DNA from: Phocoena phocoena
Taxonomy: Eukaryota > Chordata > Mammalia > Artiodactyla > Phocoenidae
Reading direction: 5' to 3'
DNA length: 64,000 nucleotides
NCBI RefSeq assembly: GCF_963924675.1
Contig: NC_089221.1
Span: 92,257,835 to 92,321,834 of the forward strand
Shown: positions 46,583-58,919 of the stretch, one piece after another
Layout: each line of letters starts with the position of its first letter
Numbering within the stretch: the first letter of the stretch is position 1
The notes under the pieces: model-generated
The model's input: the letters and a program-made list of their open reading frames with translations, nothing else
The model's database searches: none
Told to the model about the DNA's origin: nothing
Translations under genes and position numbers: made by a program

Positions 46583-46693
46583 TTTTTTTGGCCCTTTGGC
46601 ATGTGGGATCTTAGTTCCCTGACCAGGGTTCAAACCTGCGCCCCCTGCAGTGGAAGCACCGAGTATTAACCACTGGGCCGCCAGGGAAGTCCC
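46583..46693 (-). mobile_element. Short CHR-type SINE, minus strand
   Basis: GGCATGTGGGATCTTAGTTC, CCTGACCAGGGTTCAAACC and the end GCCGCCAGGGAAGTCCC. Confidence 0.93.
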
Positions 46694-46994
46694 CACTGAC
46701 AAATTTTTATGGTGCCTGAAAATAGCTAGTTTCAGTAAATTAAAATTATGCAGTTTTAGCTCCTTTGTTCATTGTGCATGGGATCACCCAGTTTAAAACC
46801 AGCCCTTATTTAAGGGTAAAATAATGCCTGGGATTTGCTTTAAAATAATCCACCAGGGGAAAAAGTTGCAAGGCAAATAGATAACATAAGGTAAGTAATT
46901 GTTGAAGTTGGGTGATAAGTACATGGAGTTTAATTATATTCTTTTCTTTTGTATATATTTTCAAAAGTTCGTAATTTTAAAATTGGGACTTTCT

Positions 46995-47118
46995 TGGGAC
47001 TTCCCTGGCAGTCCGGTGGTTAAGACTCCGTGCTTCCATTGCAGGGGGTCTGGGTTTGATCCCTGGTCAGGGAAACTAAGATCCCTCATGCCACATGGCA
47101 TGGCCGAAAAAAAAAAAA
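46995..47118 (+). mobile_element. Short CHR-type SINE
   Basis: GGGACTTCCCTGGCAGTCCG head, GGTTTGATCCCTGGTCAGGG and an A-run. Flanks GACTTTCTT at 46985 and 47124 are the likely target duplication. Confidence 0.93.
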
Positions 47119-47284
47119 TCTAGACTTTCTTACTGAGAATTCAATTGATTTCTCTTCTTGCTTTTTTTTTTTTTTTTTTTTACTGTTTGAGAGGGAAAAA
47201 AAATAAGAATAGTCAAAACTGCATACTAAATATGTCCTTATTTAAATGCACTAATTTGGAAATGCGACTGACTTAAAAAAAACT

Positions 47285-47535
47285 TTTTTGAGATATAATT
47301 TACAATGAGATGCTGACTTTTATAAAATTAAACTATTTTTGAGAAAATTGGAGATTCACATCTAGCTGTAAGAAGAGAGCTCTGATATACCCTTTACCCA
47401 GTTTCCCACAGTGGTAACATCTTACAAAACTATAGCAGGATATCACAACCAGGAGAGTGACATGGACAGTCAAGACACACATTTTCATCACCATAAGGAT
47501 CCTTCATGATGCCCTTGTATAGCCAGCATTTTCTG
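47285..47535 (-). mobile_element. Old L1 3' UTR fragment
   Basis: TTGAGATATAATTTACAATG, AAAATTGGAGATTCACATC, CCCAGTTTCCCACAGTGGTA and AACATCTTACAAAACTATAG are reverse L1 3'-region text. Confidence 0.6.
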
Positions 47536-47539
47536 TGTA

Positions 47540-47934
47540 GGTGACATGTATTTATTGTACATTCCAAATGAGGACTCTTCTTATCAATTTTACATGCCTT
47601 CCTCTCAGCTTTGCTTAGGAACTTATTGGCAGTTGCTTAAAATCACCAAAACCTATTTTTCAGAGCTGTCAAACACACTGACTGATATCCTAAAACTGAA
47701 CTGACCAAATTTTAGGAACCATAGATAGACTAGCAAAATATGAGCTCAAATAAGGGATTGAGAGCAGTGCATAGAATAGTGGAGAGGCATCCTGGGACTC
47801 CAGCATCAAAGCAGCATGGCAGGGAGGCAGGGCACTCAGTGTAACCACCTGGGTGGCCCAGTCATCAAACACGTGACTGACACTGCTACTGCCAGCTGCC
47901 TCTTCCAACATCCAGGCTCCTCGCTCCTGTCAGT
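47540..47934. other. Intergenic DNA without a recognised feature
   Basis: Nothing named; it continues beyond the L1 insertion at 48482. Confidence 0.45.
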
Positions 47935-47946
47935 TAAAGGGCTCAC

Positions 47947-48481
47947 GTAGGAATGCACGTTGGTGCAGCCACTATGGAAAACAGTATGGAGTTTCCTCAA
48001 AAAGCTAAAAATACAGTGGCCATGTGATCCAGCAATCCCACTCCTGGGCATATATCCAGACAAAACTATAATTCAAAAAGATACATGCACCCCTATGTTC
48101 ATAGCAGCACTAGTCGCCATAGCCAAGACAGGGGGACAACCTAAGTGTCCATCAGCAGATGAATGGATAAAGAGGATGTGGTATATATATACAATGGAAT
48201 ACTTCTCAGCCATAAAAAAGAATGAAATAATGCCATTTGTAGCAACATGGATGGACCTAGAGATTATCATACTAAGTGAAGTAAGTCAACAAGAGAAAGA
48301 CAAATACCATATGATATCACTTATATGTGGAATCTAAAATACAACATAAATGAACTTATCTACAAAACAGAAACAGATTCACAAAGAGAACTGAATCACT
48401 TTGCTGTACAGCAGAAATTAACACAATACTGTGAATCAACTATACTTGGATTAAAAAAATTAAATTATTAAATTAAATAAA
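47947..48481 (+). mobile_element. 5'-truncated L1 with target duplication
   Basis: The last 535 bp of L1: end of ORF2 (GGTGCAGCCACTATGGAAAA, CCCACTCCTGGGCATATATC) and 3' UTR. Flanked by TAAAGGGCTCAC at 47935-47946 and 48482-48493. Confidence 0.95.
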
Positions 48482-48494
48482 TAAAGGGCTCACT

Positions 48495-51400
48495 TAAAAG
48501 CGTACATCTCCTGGCCCCTCTTACAGCTCTATGTGAGTAGATGGAGCAACTGCATTTGGCCAAGAAGATGTATGCATAGGGTGGTCTAGGACTTCAGGAA
48601 AGTCTCTAAAACAAGCTTTTCTTTACTCCTTCCTGTGGCCAACAACTGACCCTCTGGTCAGAGAAGTAAAATAGAAGATGCTGTGGACTCTGATGACCTT
48701 GGAGCCACCAAACCAGGCCTGGAGTACCTTTCTGTAGATTTCCTTTATTGAGAGAAAGAGAGACAGGCAGAGAGAGAGAGAGGTAAACTTCTGTCTTGTG
48801 TAAGCCATGATATTGGGCTTTTTTCTCTTACATGCAGACGGTGATCCAAGCTGACATAAACAATCTTCCCCTTATCTAGAGGTAGTTTTCCCCTTATCTG
48901 AGGCTTGAAACTGCTCTTTTGATTTGGGAAAAAAACACTTCAGTAGGCTTTTTGATCCTATAAAATTAAAGGCCTGAAATGATTACAGACTGAAGAGTTT
49001 GAGACAGTGGGAGGTAACCAGCTCTGTGGAATGATGCAAAATTTTCTCTTCCTTTGAGTAGAGTTGAGGCCCTGAAAAAAAGAGGGTTACTATGTTGGAG
49101 GAAGGGATAATGAGCAGAAAGGAAGGATTTCTTATCTTTTTAGAAGAAAACAAAAGGGCATAGTTGAGGGCCTGACCCTGGGTAGAGTTTAAGTTCAGGA
49201 TACCCACATCTATCATCTATTCTCTCAAAGACACTCTTGACACCAGGGGCCTAAGGAGAGTGACAGCCAGTGGGGCAGCCTTCTGTAGAGATGGATCTGG
49301 GAGCCAGGATATCAGCATACATTAATTTTAAGGTAGATTTTTTTTTTTCCCCTGCACGGTAATTCTCTTTGCTGATGTCCAAATGTAGTGAGCATCTATC
49401 TTTCCTTTCCTTTCCTTTCCTTTCTGCAACCACTTTCCCTCTGGTAACATGAAGCTATGTTTCCTTCAGGAGCAACTCCTCCCCCACCCACACCCTTGTG
49501 TTTTGGGAGGGTTTGATTCCTCACCCCCAACCCCTTCACCCTAGCCCCCAGTCTCCAAGAGCATTTGTCACAGTGATTAGTTAAGGGATAAGCTAGGAAC
49601 ACAAGTCATGCTCAATAAACCCAATACTATGACATTTGGAGGGCTTAGTGCGAAAGGAATGTCTTCTTTCTGCTCTTCTTGCTAAAGTGCTCAGAACATA
49701 AGCCTGGAGATTCTGTGCCTTCTCTGCTACCACTCAGGAGAGGCTGCCTGAGAATGAAGCCAAGACAGAGGAAACAGGGGCACGAGATGAAAAGAAACCA
49801 TTTCTGATCACATTGTTTGCACCCTGGAATCCAACTGAGCCTTGAACTACATGTATCCCCTGCATTTTTCGTGACCTTAGCCAACGCATTCTCTTTTACT
49901 GATGGTGGCGTTGTTGCTCTTTAAAACCAGTTTGAGTTGAGTGTCTGTCTCTTGCAACCCTGAGTCCTGACTGACACACTAAGTCTGGTCTTCCTGTGTT
50001 TTGGGGAATCAAGGAAGAAGTGTGTGCCTACATTTGGAGTGTATGTTTATTAAGGGAGCAAAGCATCAAGAGAAAAAAGTTGTGAGAGCAAGAGAAGATT
50101 GGCAGGAATGGAGCAGCAGGCCAAAAGCAAGAGGGCGACCTTGGGAATGGAGATGAAAGCTTAAACCCTGTTTGACACTCAACAAGAATGACCTCCGAAA
50201 CCTGGAGACCTTGGGAACACTCCGATTATACTAATAAAGTCAGTATATCATAAATGAAATATGGTATCTGCAAAAACTGTCTCATATGTCCAAGTGGGAA
50301 GAGCTGAATCAGATGGTTGGCTAATATTATTCACATCTTCAAAAAACAGCGAGCCAACATGGTGTAGAGAGGAAAGCCTGAAAGAGGTCTGAGATGCAGA
50401 ATTTGGCACTGCCTCTCCAAGTCCCACAGACTGGAGACACACTGAGCAGCCAACTTGAGCCTCTGCTTGGCACTTCTTCCACAAAATGGCTCTGATAGGA
50501 CCTTTAACCTTTAAAAATTACTCAACTTAGGTGCCATTTCAATTCAACACTCTTCAAGCAACTTTAAGATTACAATTTCACGTCCATGTAGCCTTCCATC
50601 AGCACTGTCAAGGCTGATGCAAGGCCATGGAAAGGAGAGGAGGCAGGTTCAGATTAAAACCATTTGAGAGCATGCAACATCAAACTGCACCAGGAGGCCA
50701 AGTCCAAAGACCAGGTCTGGAGGGTCCTAAACAGAATCAGAGTTTGGAGAAGGGGTGTGAAATTGGAAGGTGGTGTTGGGTGAGGGTGTTACACTTTCTG
50801 AGACAGAGACAGAGTAATAAAAGATCAGGTTGGAAATGAACAAAGAGGTTTGGTAACGGTTCTAATCAAACTAGAGGGTCTGCATCTGGCCTTTGTTGGC
50901 TTGGGCTCTGAGATGTGGGGCTGGTTAAAGGACAGGGCCCACAACACTTGGTCCTAATTTTTGCATGATAGAAGGCTCCCTGCCCACCAGGGGCCAAATC
51001 CACATTTTCATTAGTGTTGGAAATACCATTTTAGAAACTTAGTCCTTTGTCCTTATGCTTTTTCCCCTCTTTTGCATTTGGACAAATGCAAATGTCCATG
51101 AAGAGCATTAATACATTAAACTTCATCACTCGTATAGACATCCTTATTGAGAATTTTCTTTTTTTAAGCAAAAATTAAGTGCCTTCTGTTTTACTTCTTA
51201 AAAGTTTCATTGTTCTTACTAGTAATCGACTTTCTAAAAGTTAATTTTCCTAACTTTGAATATGAAAAATTCATGCAAACCGATGAAGGACTCACTCTGA
51301 GAATAAATAATGCATGCAATTTTTATGCTAAAAAGTCCAAGCCGTGATGTCATTAATATACAAAAATAGATTGTTAATTTCTGTACACCTGCCCATACAT

Positions 51401-51960
51401 ATTATTTTCATGACAGTGGGGTATGTGAACCATAAATTTATATTTTCCAGCATTACATGTTTTAAAGATGATCTACCTCTAGCTTTTGAGTGCCACTTCT
51501 TCAGAGGTATTTGTTTGAGAAAGAATTGAAAATAATGACCAGCTGGCAGACTGCCAGGTTTCAAAAGGACTGGTTTGGCCTTGTATCAGTACTTACATTA
51601 AAGTCTGTTTATTTAATTTTCTACAGAAGAGAATTTGCATTACTAAAGTTGGCATGTACAACATGCGTCCCTAATTTAGGTAAAACACCCATTCTGCCAG
51701 AAATCCATAATTAGAAAACAAGCATAAAAGCTATACAAAAGCATATGTTAGTCTTTACAGATTTAAAGTTTTATGTCCAAAGCGTCAGCCCACTTGATAC
51801 AGGTGTTACGTGTATCATGAATTATTGAATGAATTATTGCTCACTTCCTCTGCCCTGCTTTTGTTCCTAGTCTGGCTTACCTCCTCTCTCTTCCCTTCTC
51901 CCCAGTAATCCGTTTCCCCTACCCTGAGCAAGTTAACAATCTCTGCATGTCCTTGCATGC
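48495..51960. other. Intergenic DNA, mostly unassigned
   Basis: No gene recognised. There is a (CCTTT)n run at 49402-49425. The segment ending near 49977 (GTTTGAGTTGAGTGTCTGTC, CTTGCAACCCTGAGTCC) resembles the end of an old repeat. The remainder looks unique. Confidence 0.45.
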
Positions 51961-51972
51961 CTTCTCCCTACT

Positions 51973-52101
51973 CTTTTTTTTCTTTTTTCTTTTTGGCCAC
52001 GCTGCGTGGCATGTGGGATCTTAGTCCCTGACCAGGGATCGAACACATGCCCCTGCAGTGGAAGCACAGATTCCTAACCACTGGAGTGCCAGGGAATTCC
52101 C
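51973..52101 (-). mobile_element. Short CHR-type SINE, minus strand
   Basis: Pyrimidine-rich tail, GGCATGTGGGATCTTAGTCC and end GCCAGGGAATTCCC. Flanked by TCCCTACT at 51965-51972 and 52102-52109. Confidence 0.94.
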
Positions 52102-52109
52102 TCCCTACT

Positions 52110-52641
52110 TTTTAAATTAGACAAACATATATACATGGGGATTTCCTCCTCATTGTCTTACAAAATAAAGGAGGGTTATAAAATTTTTTAAATTTTCTTT
52201 CTTAGTAAAAATATGTGGAAATCTCTCCAGTCAATTGATAGAGAACTCACTCATTCTTTTAAGTATATATTTTGTGTTGCTTTATATTCTATGATGTGGC
52301 TATACCACAATTTAGTCAATTATTTCCCCACTGATGGGCATACACTTTGTTTTCAATCTTTTGTCCCCACACAAAAAAAGTTCTGCAATAAAAGTCCTTT
52401 ATGCAAGTCCTTAAGTACTGGTGTCTCTATTTCTAAGGACTAGCAGGAGTGAGATTGCTGGGGCAAGGGTGTGCATATTTTAAATTTTAATAGGTACTGC
52501 CAGATTGCCTTCCCAATGCACAGTATTGAATTCACAGTTCCAAATGTAATGTATGAGTGTGCCCTCCCCTGCACTCACCTCTACTGCCACCAGTCATAGG
52601 CACTGTTATTCTTTTTAATTATTGCATATTGGTAAAAAGTG
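52110..52641 (-). mobile_element. Old L1/HAL1-type fragment, minus strand, host of a younger L1
   Basis: GATGTGGCTATACCACAATT, TTAGTCAATTATTTCCCCAC, GATTGCTGGGGCAAGGGTGT and CAGATTGCCTTCCCAATG are typical reverse old-LINE phrases. It resumes after the plus-strand L1 at 54466. Confidence 0.65.
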
Positions 52642-54457
52642 TTGGCATGCTCCCTGACTTCAGACTATACTACAAAGCTACAGTAATCTAAACAGTGTGG
52701 TACCAGCACAAAAACAGAAACATAGATCAATGGAACAGGATAGAAAGCCCAGAAGTAAGCCCCCACACTATGGTCAATTAATCTACAACAAAGGAGGCAA
52801 TAATATACAATGGAGAAAACACAGTCTCTTCAATAAGTGGTGCTGGGAAAACTGGACAGCTACATGTAAAATAATGAAATTAGAACATTCTCTAACAGCA
52901 TATATAAAAATAAATTTAAAAAAGATTAAAGACCTAAATGTAAGACTGGATACTATAAAACTCCTAGAAGGAAACACAGATAGAATGCTCTTTGACATAA
53001 ATCACAGCAATATATTTTTGGATCCATCTCCTAGAGTAATGGAAATAAAAACAAAAATAAGCAAATGGGACCTAATTAAACTTAAAAGCTTTTCACAGCA
53101 AACGAAACGATAAACAAAATGAAAAGACAACCTATGGACTGAGAGAAAATATTTTCAAATGATGCTACCAACAAGAGATTAATTTCCAAAATGTACAAAC
53201 AGCTCATACAGCTTAATATCAAAAAACAAACAACCCGATTAAAAAATGGGCAGAAAACCTAAATAGACGTTTCTCCAAAAAAGACATACAGCTGGCCAAC
53301 AGGCACATGAAAAGATGCTCAATATTGCTAATTATTAGGGAAATGCAAATCAAAACTACAATGAGGTAGCACCTCACACCAGTCAGAATGGCCAATTTTT
53401 TTTTTCTGGCCACACCACACAGATGTGGGATCTTAGTTCCCCCACCAGGGATTGAACCCATGCCCCCTGCATTGGGAGCACAGAGTCTTAACCACTGGAC
53501 TGCCAGGGAAGTCCCCAGAATGGCCATTATTTAAAAAGTCTACAAATAATAAATGCTGGAGAGAGCATGGAGAAAAAGGAACCCTCCTACACTGTTGGTG
53601 GGAATGTATATTGGTACAGCCAGTATGGAGAACAGTATGGAGGTTCCTCAAAAAACTAAAAATAGAGTTACCATATGATCTTACAGTCCCACTCCTGGGC
53701 ATATATCTGGAGAAAACTCTAATTCGAAAAGATACAGGCACCCCAATGTTCATAGCAGCACTATTTACAATAGCCTGGTCATGGAAGCAATCGAAATGTC
53801 CATCAACAGATGAATGGATAAAGAAGATGTGGTATATATATACAATGTAATATGTATATATATATATACACAATGGAATATTACTCATAAAAAAGAATGA
53901 AATAATGCCATTTGCAGCAACATGGATGGACCCATAGATTATCATATCTAGTGAAGTAAGTCAGAGAAATACAAATATCATACGATATCATTTATATGTG
54001 GAATCTAAAAAAGTGATACAACCTTGTTGAGATCTATTGAAAGTCAGCTCTCGACACAATGCTTTGTAAAAAAAAAAAAAAGAGAGAGAGAAGAATGAAA
54101 AAAAGAAAAAACTGATATACAAAGGAATTTATTTACAAAACAGAAATAGACTCAGACATAGAAAACAAACCTATGGTTACTAAAGGGGAAAGGACTGGGG
54201 AGGAATAAATTTGGAATTTGGGATTAACAGATACAGACTAAAATATACGGAATAGATAAATGACAAGGACCTCCTGTATAGCACAGGGAACTATATTCAA
54301 TATCTTGTAATAGCTATAATGGAAAAGAATCTGAAAAAGAATAAATAAATAAATAAATAAATATTTATTTATTATTTGAATGTTTTGAATCACTTTGCTG
54401 TATACCTGAAACTAATACAACATTGTAAATTAACTATACTTCAATTTAAAAAATAGA
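52642..54457 (+). mobile_element. 5'-truncated L1 (1.8 kb), nested
   Basis: ORF2 3' third and 3' UTR: GCTCCCTGACTTCAGACTAT, GGTGCTGGGAAAACTGGACA, GAATGGATAAAGAAGATGTG, poly(A) region near 54450. Flanks AAAAAGTG at 52634-52641 and 54458-54465. It is broken by a SINE (53395-53515) and carries an expanded TATA stretch near 53850. No intact ORF. Confidence 0.92.
53395..53515 (-). mobile_element. Short CHR-type SINE inserted in L1
   Basis: T-run, GATGTGGGATCTTAGTTCCC and end GCCAGGGAAGTCCC. The perfect 11-bp duplication CAGAATGGCCA (53384-53394 and 53516-53526) lies within L1 ORF2 text, proving insertion after the L1. Confidence 0.97.
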
Positions 54458-54689
54458 AAAAAGTGATAGTTGTGTTTGTAATATTCATTTTTATTAATTT
54501 TATCTTGAATGCACACATGGCAGTTAGGGATCAGAGTCAGATTTCTTAATACCTCACAATAAATAGCATACTGGTCCCCTTGCACCAGTTCTGATTCACT
54601 TGTTGTCTGTATCATGGGGAAGTTATGTGATGTGCTCTCTGAATCCTTGTGGATCCATACAGAATTTTCTTTCACCTCAATAGGTGAAT

Positions 54690-55340
54690 GCTATCTGAGC
54701 TGGGTAAAGATTCTTGGGTAGGGATTTTTGTTTTTCCCTGTCAGTATTCTGTAGATTCTATTTCATTCTCTCTAGCTTCAGATTTTTAATGGGAAATCTG
54801 ATGCCAGGCTGATAGCTTTCCTTTTTAAGTAACTTTTTCTTTCTATCCAACAGATTCTAAGATTAGTACTGCTGATTCTTGAAGTTCAGGAATTTTACTA
54901 GAACATACCTGTGTGTAAATATATGTTTGGTTTTTTTGTTATTATTATGTTTTAATCAATCTGACTGGAACTCAGGAAGGCCTTCCAATCTTCAAATTGT
55001 TCTTTAGCTCATATAAAATTTCTTCCTTTTTGGTTCAGTTATTGCCTCTTCTCCATTTTTTCCTTTTTCTCCTTCTGGTAATATTATTTACATGTTGCAT
55101 CTCTAGTATCTGTCTTCCATGTCTTTATTTTTCACCATTTCTACTGCTTTTCTTCTTCTGCGTTTTGAAATCTTTCTTCCCTTTCCAGACCACTAATTCA
55201 GGTTTCAACATTACCATCCCTTATTTAAATTTATCTGCTAAATTTTAAAATTAGAAAATTATCCTTAATATTTCCAGAAATTCTCTTTCATGCTATAATT
55301 GAATCACATTAAATTCTCTGGCTTTTTGGGCTGTGGTTCA
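54690..55340 (-). repeat. Probable ancient LINE fragment
   Basis: T-rich text with GTCAGTATTCTGTAGATTC, TTTAATGGGAAATCTGATGC and TCTTCTCCATTTTTTCC-type runs, similar in character to 21470-22080. Family not assigned. Confidence 0.35.
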
Positions 55341-55344
55341 GGTT

Positions 55345-55755
55345 GTCATTTTTCTCCTACAGTAATTTCTATTTTGCTAGGAGTCATCTGGTGTATTAGT
55401 TATCTATTGCTGCAAGACAAATTACCCCAAAACTTTGTATCTGAAAACAACAGTAAACATTTATCTTCTCTGGAGAATTCAAATGGAATCAAAGTACTCC
55501 AAGAAAAGTAAAAGTCAGTTCAAGGTTTTTGAGCACAAGCCACCTGTCCTCCTTGCTTGGCCCCTCAATAAACTTCTCTCTGCTCCAAAAAATTTTTAAA
55601 AAGAAAGAAAAAGAAAGAAAGAAAGAAAGAAAGAGTAAAAGTCTTCCTTCTACCCCAGAACTTCGCTTCCATCTATCCATTCATCTACCCAGAGATAACT
55701 ATATTTTATAGTTTTAAAACATTTCTAAGCATATACAAGCAGATACACATATGTG
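55345..55755. other. Intergenic DNA with a short repeat start and GAAA run
   Basis: TGTATTAGTTATCTATTGCTG at 55393 matches the start of the repeat type at 45990. There is a (GAAA)n run at 55602-55633. Confidence 0.5.
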
Positions 55756-56047
55756 TAAAGATATATTTTTGGCTTTTTGCTTTGAAATAATTTCAGACTT
55801 ACAGAAAAATTACAAAATGGCACAGAAAACACATACCCTTCACCCAGACTCCTCAAAGATGAGTATTTTGCCACATTTGTTTTCTTATCCTCTCGCTCTA
55901 TACTTTTTTTCTGAACAATTTGAAATTGGGTTGCAAATATGCCCCTTTACCACTTTATGAATGCATAACTATGTGTTTCCTGAAAACATGGACATTTTCC
56001 TTTATAACCATAGTATAATTATAAAGATCAAGAAATGTGCATCAATG

Positions 56048-56994
56048 GGAAAACAGAATGGAGGTTCCTCAAAAAACTAAAAATAGAGTTGTCATATCAT
56101 CCAGCAATCCCACTCCTGGGCATATATCTGGACAAAACTCTAATTCAAAAAGATACATACACCCCTGGGACTTCCCTAGTGTTCCAGTGGGTAAGATTCC
56201 ATGCTCCCAATGCAGGGGGATGGGGTTAGATCCCTGTTTGGGGAAAAAGATCCCGCATGCATGCCACAACTAAGAGTTCGCATGCTGCAACTAAGAAGTG
56301 CACATGCCACAACTAAAAGACCCCATGTGCCACAAGGAAGATCCCGTGTGCTGCAACAAAGACCCAGCACAGCCTAAATAAATAAATATAAATAACAACA
56401 ACAAAAAAACCCCAAATAAAAAGATACATAAACTCCTATGTTCATAGCAGCACTATTCACAATAGCCAAAACATAGAAACAACCTAAACATTTATCGACA
56501 GATGAATGGATAAAGTAGATGTGGTACATATATCTATGATGGAATACTACTCAGCCATAAAAAAGAATGAAATAATGCCGTTTTCGGCAGCATAGATGGA
56601 CCTAGATATTATCATACTAAGTGAAGTAAGGCAGAGAAAGACAAATACCATATGATATCACTTATATGTGGAATCTAAAATATGACACAAATGAACCTAT
56701 CTAGGAAACAGAAACAGAATCACGGACATAGAGAACAGACTTGTGGTTGACAAGGGGGAGGGATAGATTGGGAGTTGGGGGTTAGCAGGTGCAAACTATT
56801 ATACATAGAATGGATAAACAACAAGTTTCTACTGTATAGCGCAGGGAACTATATTCAATATCCTGTGATAAACCATAATGGAAAAGAATATAACAAAAAA
56901 TGTGTGTGTGTATATATATATAAAAAACTGAATCATTTTGTTGTACAACAGAAATTAACACAACATTGTAAATCATCTACATTTCAATAAAAAA
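56048..56994 (+). mobile_element. 5'-truncated L1, nested in older L1
   Basis: ORF2 end and 3' UTR, flanked by AGAAATGTGCATCAATG (56031-56047) and AGAAATGGGCATCAATG (56995-57011), a 17-bp duplication with one change. It contains a SINE. Confidence 0.95.
56167..56417 (+). mobile_element. CHR-type SINE inside nested L1 (third level)
   Basis: GGGACTTCCCTAGTGTTCCA head and ACAACTAAGAG units. Flanking 20-bp L1-derived duplication at 56147-56166 and 56418-56437 with two or three changes. Confidence 0.95.
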
Positions 56995-57339
56995 AGAAAT
57001 GGGCATCAATGTAATATTGTTATCTAATCTACGGATCTTATTCAAGTGTTACTAATTACCCCACTAATGTCTTTTACAGCAAAAGAAGAAGCATTTTTCT
57101 CTGGTCCAGGATCCAATACAAGGTCATATACTGCATTTAACTGTCATGCCTCTTTAGTCTCCCTTAATCTGGAAGAGTTCCTCAGTCTGTCTTTTCCTAT
57201 AGATATGTTTTCATAAAATCACAAGATAGAATAATTCTATATAAATCTATGTCCCTTGTCTCTTGTACTTAGTCTATCTTGGACATTTTCCATTTCGGTA
57301 CATTTTTATCTGTCTCATATGTTTTATGCTCAGTAGACA

Positions 57340-57700
57340 GAATCAGTCAGGATAATCTAGGTTATGCTATGATAACAAACAACACCAGAATCTCGGTGGC
57401 TTAACACAACAAAAGCTGATTTTCTGTTCATGTGAAGTTTGCTGTCCTTGCTGTGAAGGCTCAGTCTGGCTGCTTCTGTCTTGTGACTCTCCCTCCCAAT
57501 GTGTGTTTCTACAAATGCTGCACCAGAAGAGAGCATGGAGAATCTACCATGGGCTCTTAAAATTCTTCTCAAATCTCAGGGGCCAAAGCAAATCACATCA
57601 GCATGCTCAACTGCAAAGGGACAGGGAAATGTATTCCTTCCATGGACTCAGAAGGAGAAGGGATTAAGAAATGTTGGTGAACACTAGGAATGTCTACCAC
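57340..57700 (+). repeat. Ancient interspersed repeat, family uncertain
   Basis: AGGATAATCTAGGTTATGCT, AATCTCGGTGGCTTAACAC, GGCTCAGTCTGGCTGCTTC and TGTTGGTGAACACTAGGAAT are phrases of a widespread placental repeat. Confidence 0.5.
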
Positions 57701-57704
57701 ACAT

Positions 57705-58115
57705 ATCATTGAATGGGTATACCATAATTTATTTAAATAGTCCCTTATGGGGCTTCCCTGGTGGCGCAGTGGTTGAGAGTCCGCCTGCCAATGCAAGGGA
57801 CGCGGGTTCGTGCCCCGGTCCAGGAAGATCCCACATGCTGCGGAGCGGCTGGGCCCGTGAGCCATGGCCGCTGACCCTGCGCGTCCGGAGCCTGTGCTCC
57901 GCAACGGGAGAGGCCACAGCAGTAAGAGGCCTGTGTACAGAAAAAAAACCCACAAAAGTTAAATATGATGGACATTTAGATTACATCTGGGTGTTTTTTC
58001 TTTTTTTCAGAGATCTTTCTACTTTTATTTTTGCACACTTGTGTGAGTATATCTACAGCACAAATTCCAAGAAGTGGATTTGCAAAAGTAAAAGGAATGT
58101 GCATCTAAAGTTTTG
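57705..58115 (-). mobile_element. Old LINE fragment split by a SINE
   Basis: Left part GGTATACCATAATTTATTT (57716), right part GATGGACATTTAGATTACATC and CCAAGAAGTGGATTTGC. This is typical reverse old-L1 text. Confidence 0.6.
57750..57953 (+). mobile_element. Young short CHR-type SINE
   Basis: GGGCTTCCCTGGTGGCGCAG head, GGCTGGGCCCGTGAGCCATG and GGGAGAGGCCACAGCAGTAA. Inserted in an old LINE. Same subgroup as 8928. Confidence 0.96.
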
Positions 58116-58119
58116 ACAG

Positions 58120-58655
58120 ATCAAGGCTGTCATTTTGAGCTATGTGCCACGTGAGTGAACAGAGGAAGACAGAAAACAACATAGGAGACAGAAACAGGAA
58201 AATCAAGGAAAGAAAGAGATGGGAGAGACAGAGAGAGTAGATTTCAAAGCCTGACTTTCCAATTCACAGGCCCTTTGAATGCAAGTATTCATGTCTATTA
58301 AACCTCAGCATGTGTTCAATAAGCACTTGTTTTCACTTTTGCATGTTTACGTGGGTTTCTGCTCCTTGCCTTAAGTTATACCAGACTTCAAGGGGAACAG
58401 AAAGAGGCCTAGTATGATCCTTACTCTCATGTCAGCTTTCAACCTAGAAACAGTGGGGGCAGGAAAAGACATCAGCACTGAGTTATCCAACCAGAAGGTT
58501 CCCCACTGGACCAGTGTTTATGAGTAGAGCTGCTTTTAAATCCAGTGCCAGTGGTTGATGGAATGAATTTTCCTCAGATCTGGAAAAAGAGCACAGTCCA
58601 AGAAAAGGCTTGCTTTTCCATCTCTGCACCAGAGGACATTTTTCTCATTTTTAAA
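58120..58655. other. Intergenic DNA without a recognised feature
   Basis: Nothing recognised. Confidence 0.5.
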
Positions 58656-58659
58656 AGTC

Positions 58660-58915
58660 CAGCTCGGATTTCACTTACTTCATGAAGCTTCACCAACTGC
58701 TATCAGATCTCATCTAATCTCCAATTTTTCTAAATTCTTATGACACATGACATACAAGTTAGCCCATATTTGGTTTCATATTGTCCTCTGGTTGTCTTAT
58801 AACTAGAATTAGGTTTTAACTTATTTGAGTGTAGGGAAAATATTTTATATTTATTTTAAATTTCCTACAGAACCTTGCAGATAAAACACTCAATAAATGT
58901 ATAACTGTTGACTGA
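58660..58915 (+). mobile_element. Probable L2 3' end
   Basis: TCACTTACTTCATGAAGCTTC, CAGAACCTTGCAGATAAAAC and the terminal ACTCAATAAATGTATAACTG fit a diverged L2 3' end. Confidence 0.5.
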
Positions 58916-58919
58916 TTAA

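Larger units (their letters stand above)
55760..57330 (-). mobile_element. Old L1 3' UTR split by a younger L1
   Basis: Reverse L1 text in two parts, 55760-56047 (TTTCAGACTTACAGAAAAAT, CACCCAGACTCCTCAAAGAT) and 57012-57330 (CTAATGTCTTTTACAGC, TGGTCCAGGATCCAATACA, CATGCCTCTTTAGTCTCC). They join across the 17-bp duplication of the inserted L1. Confidence 0.75.
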
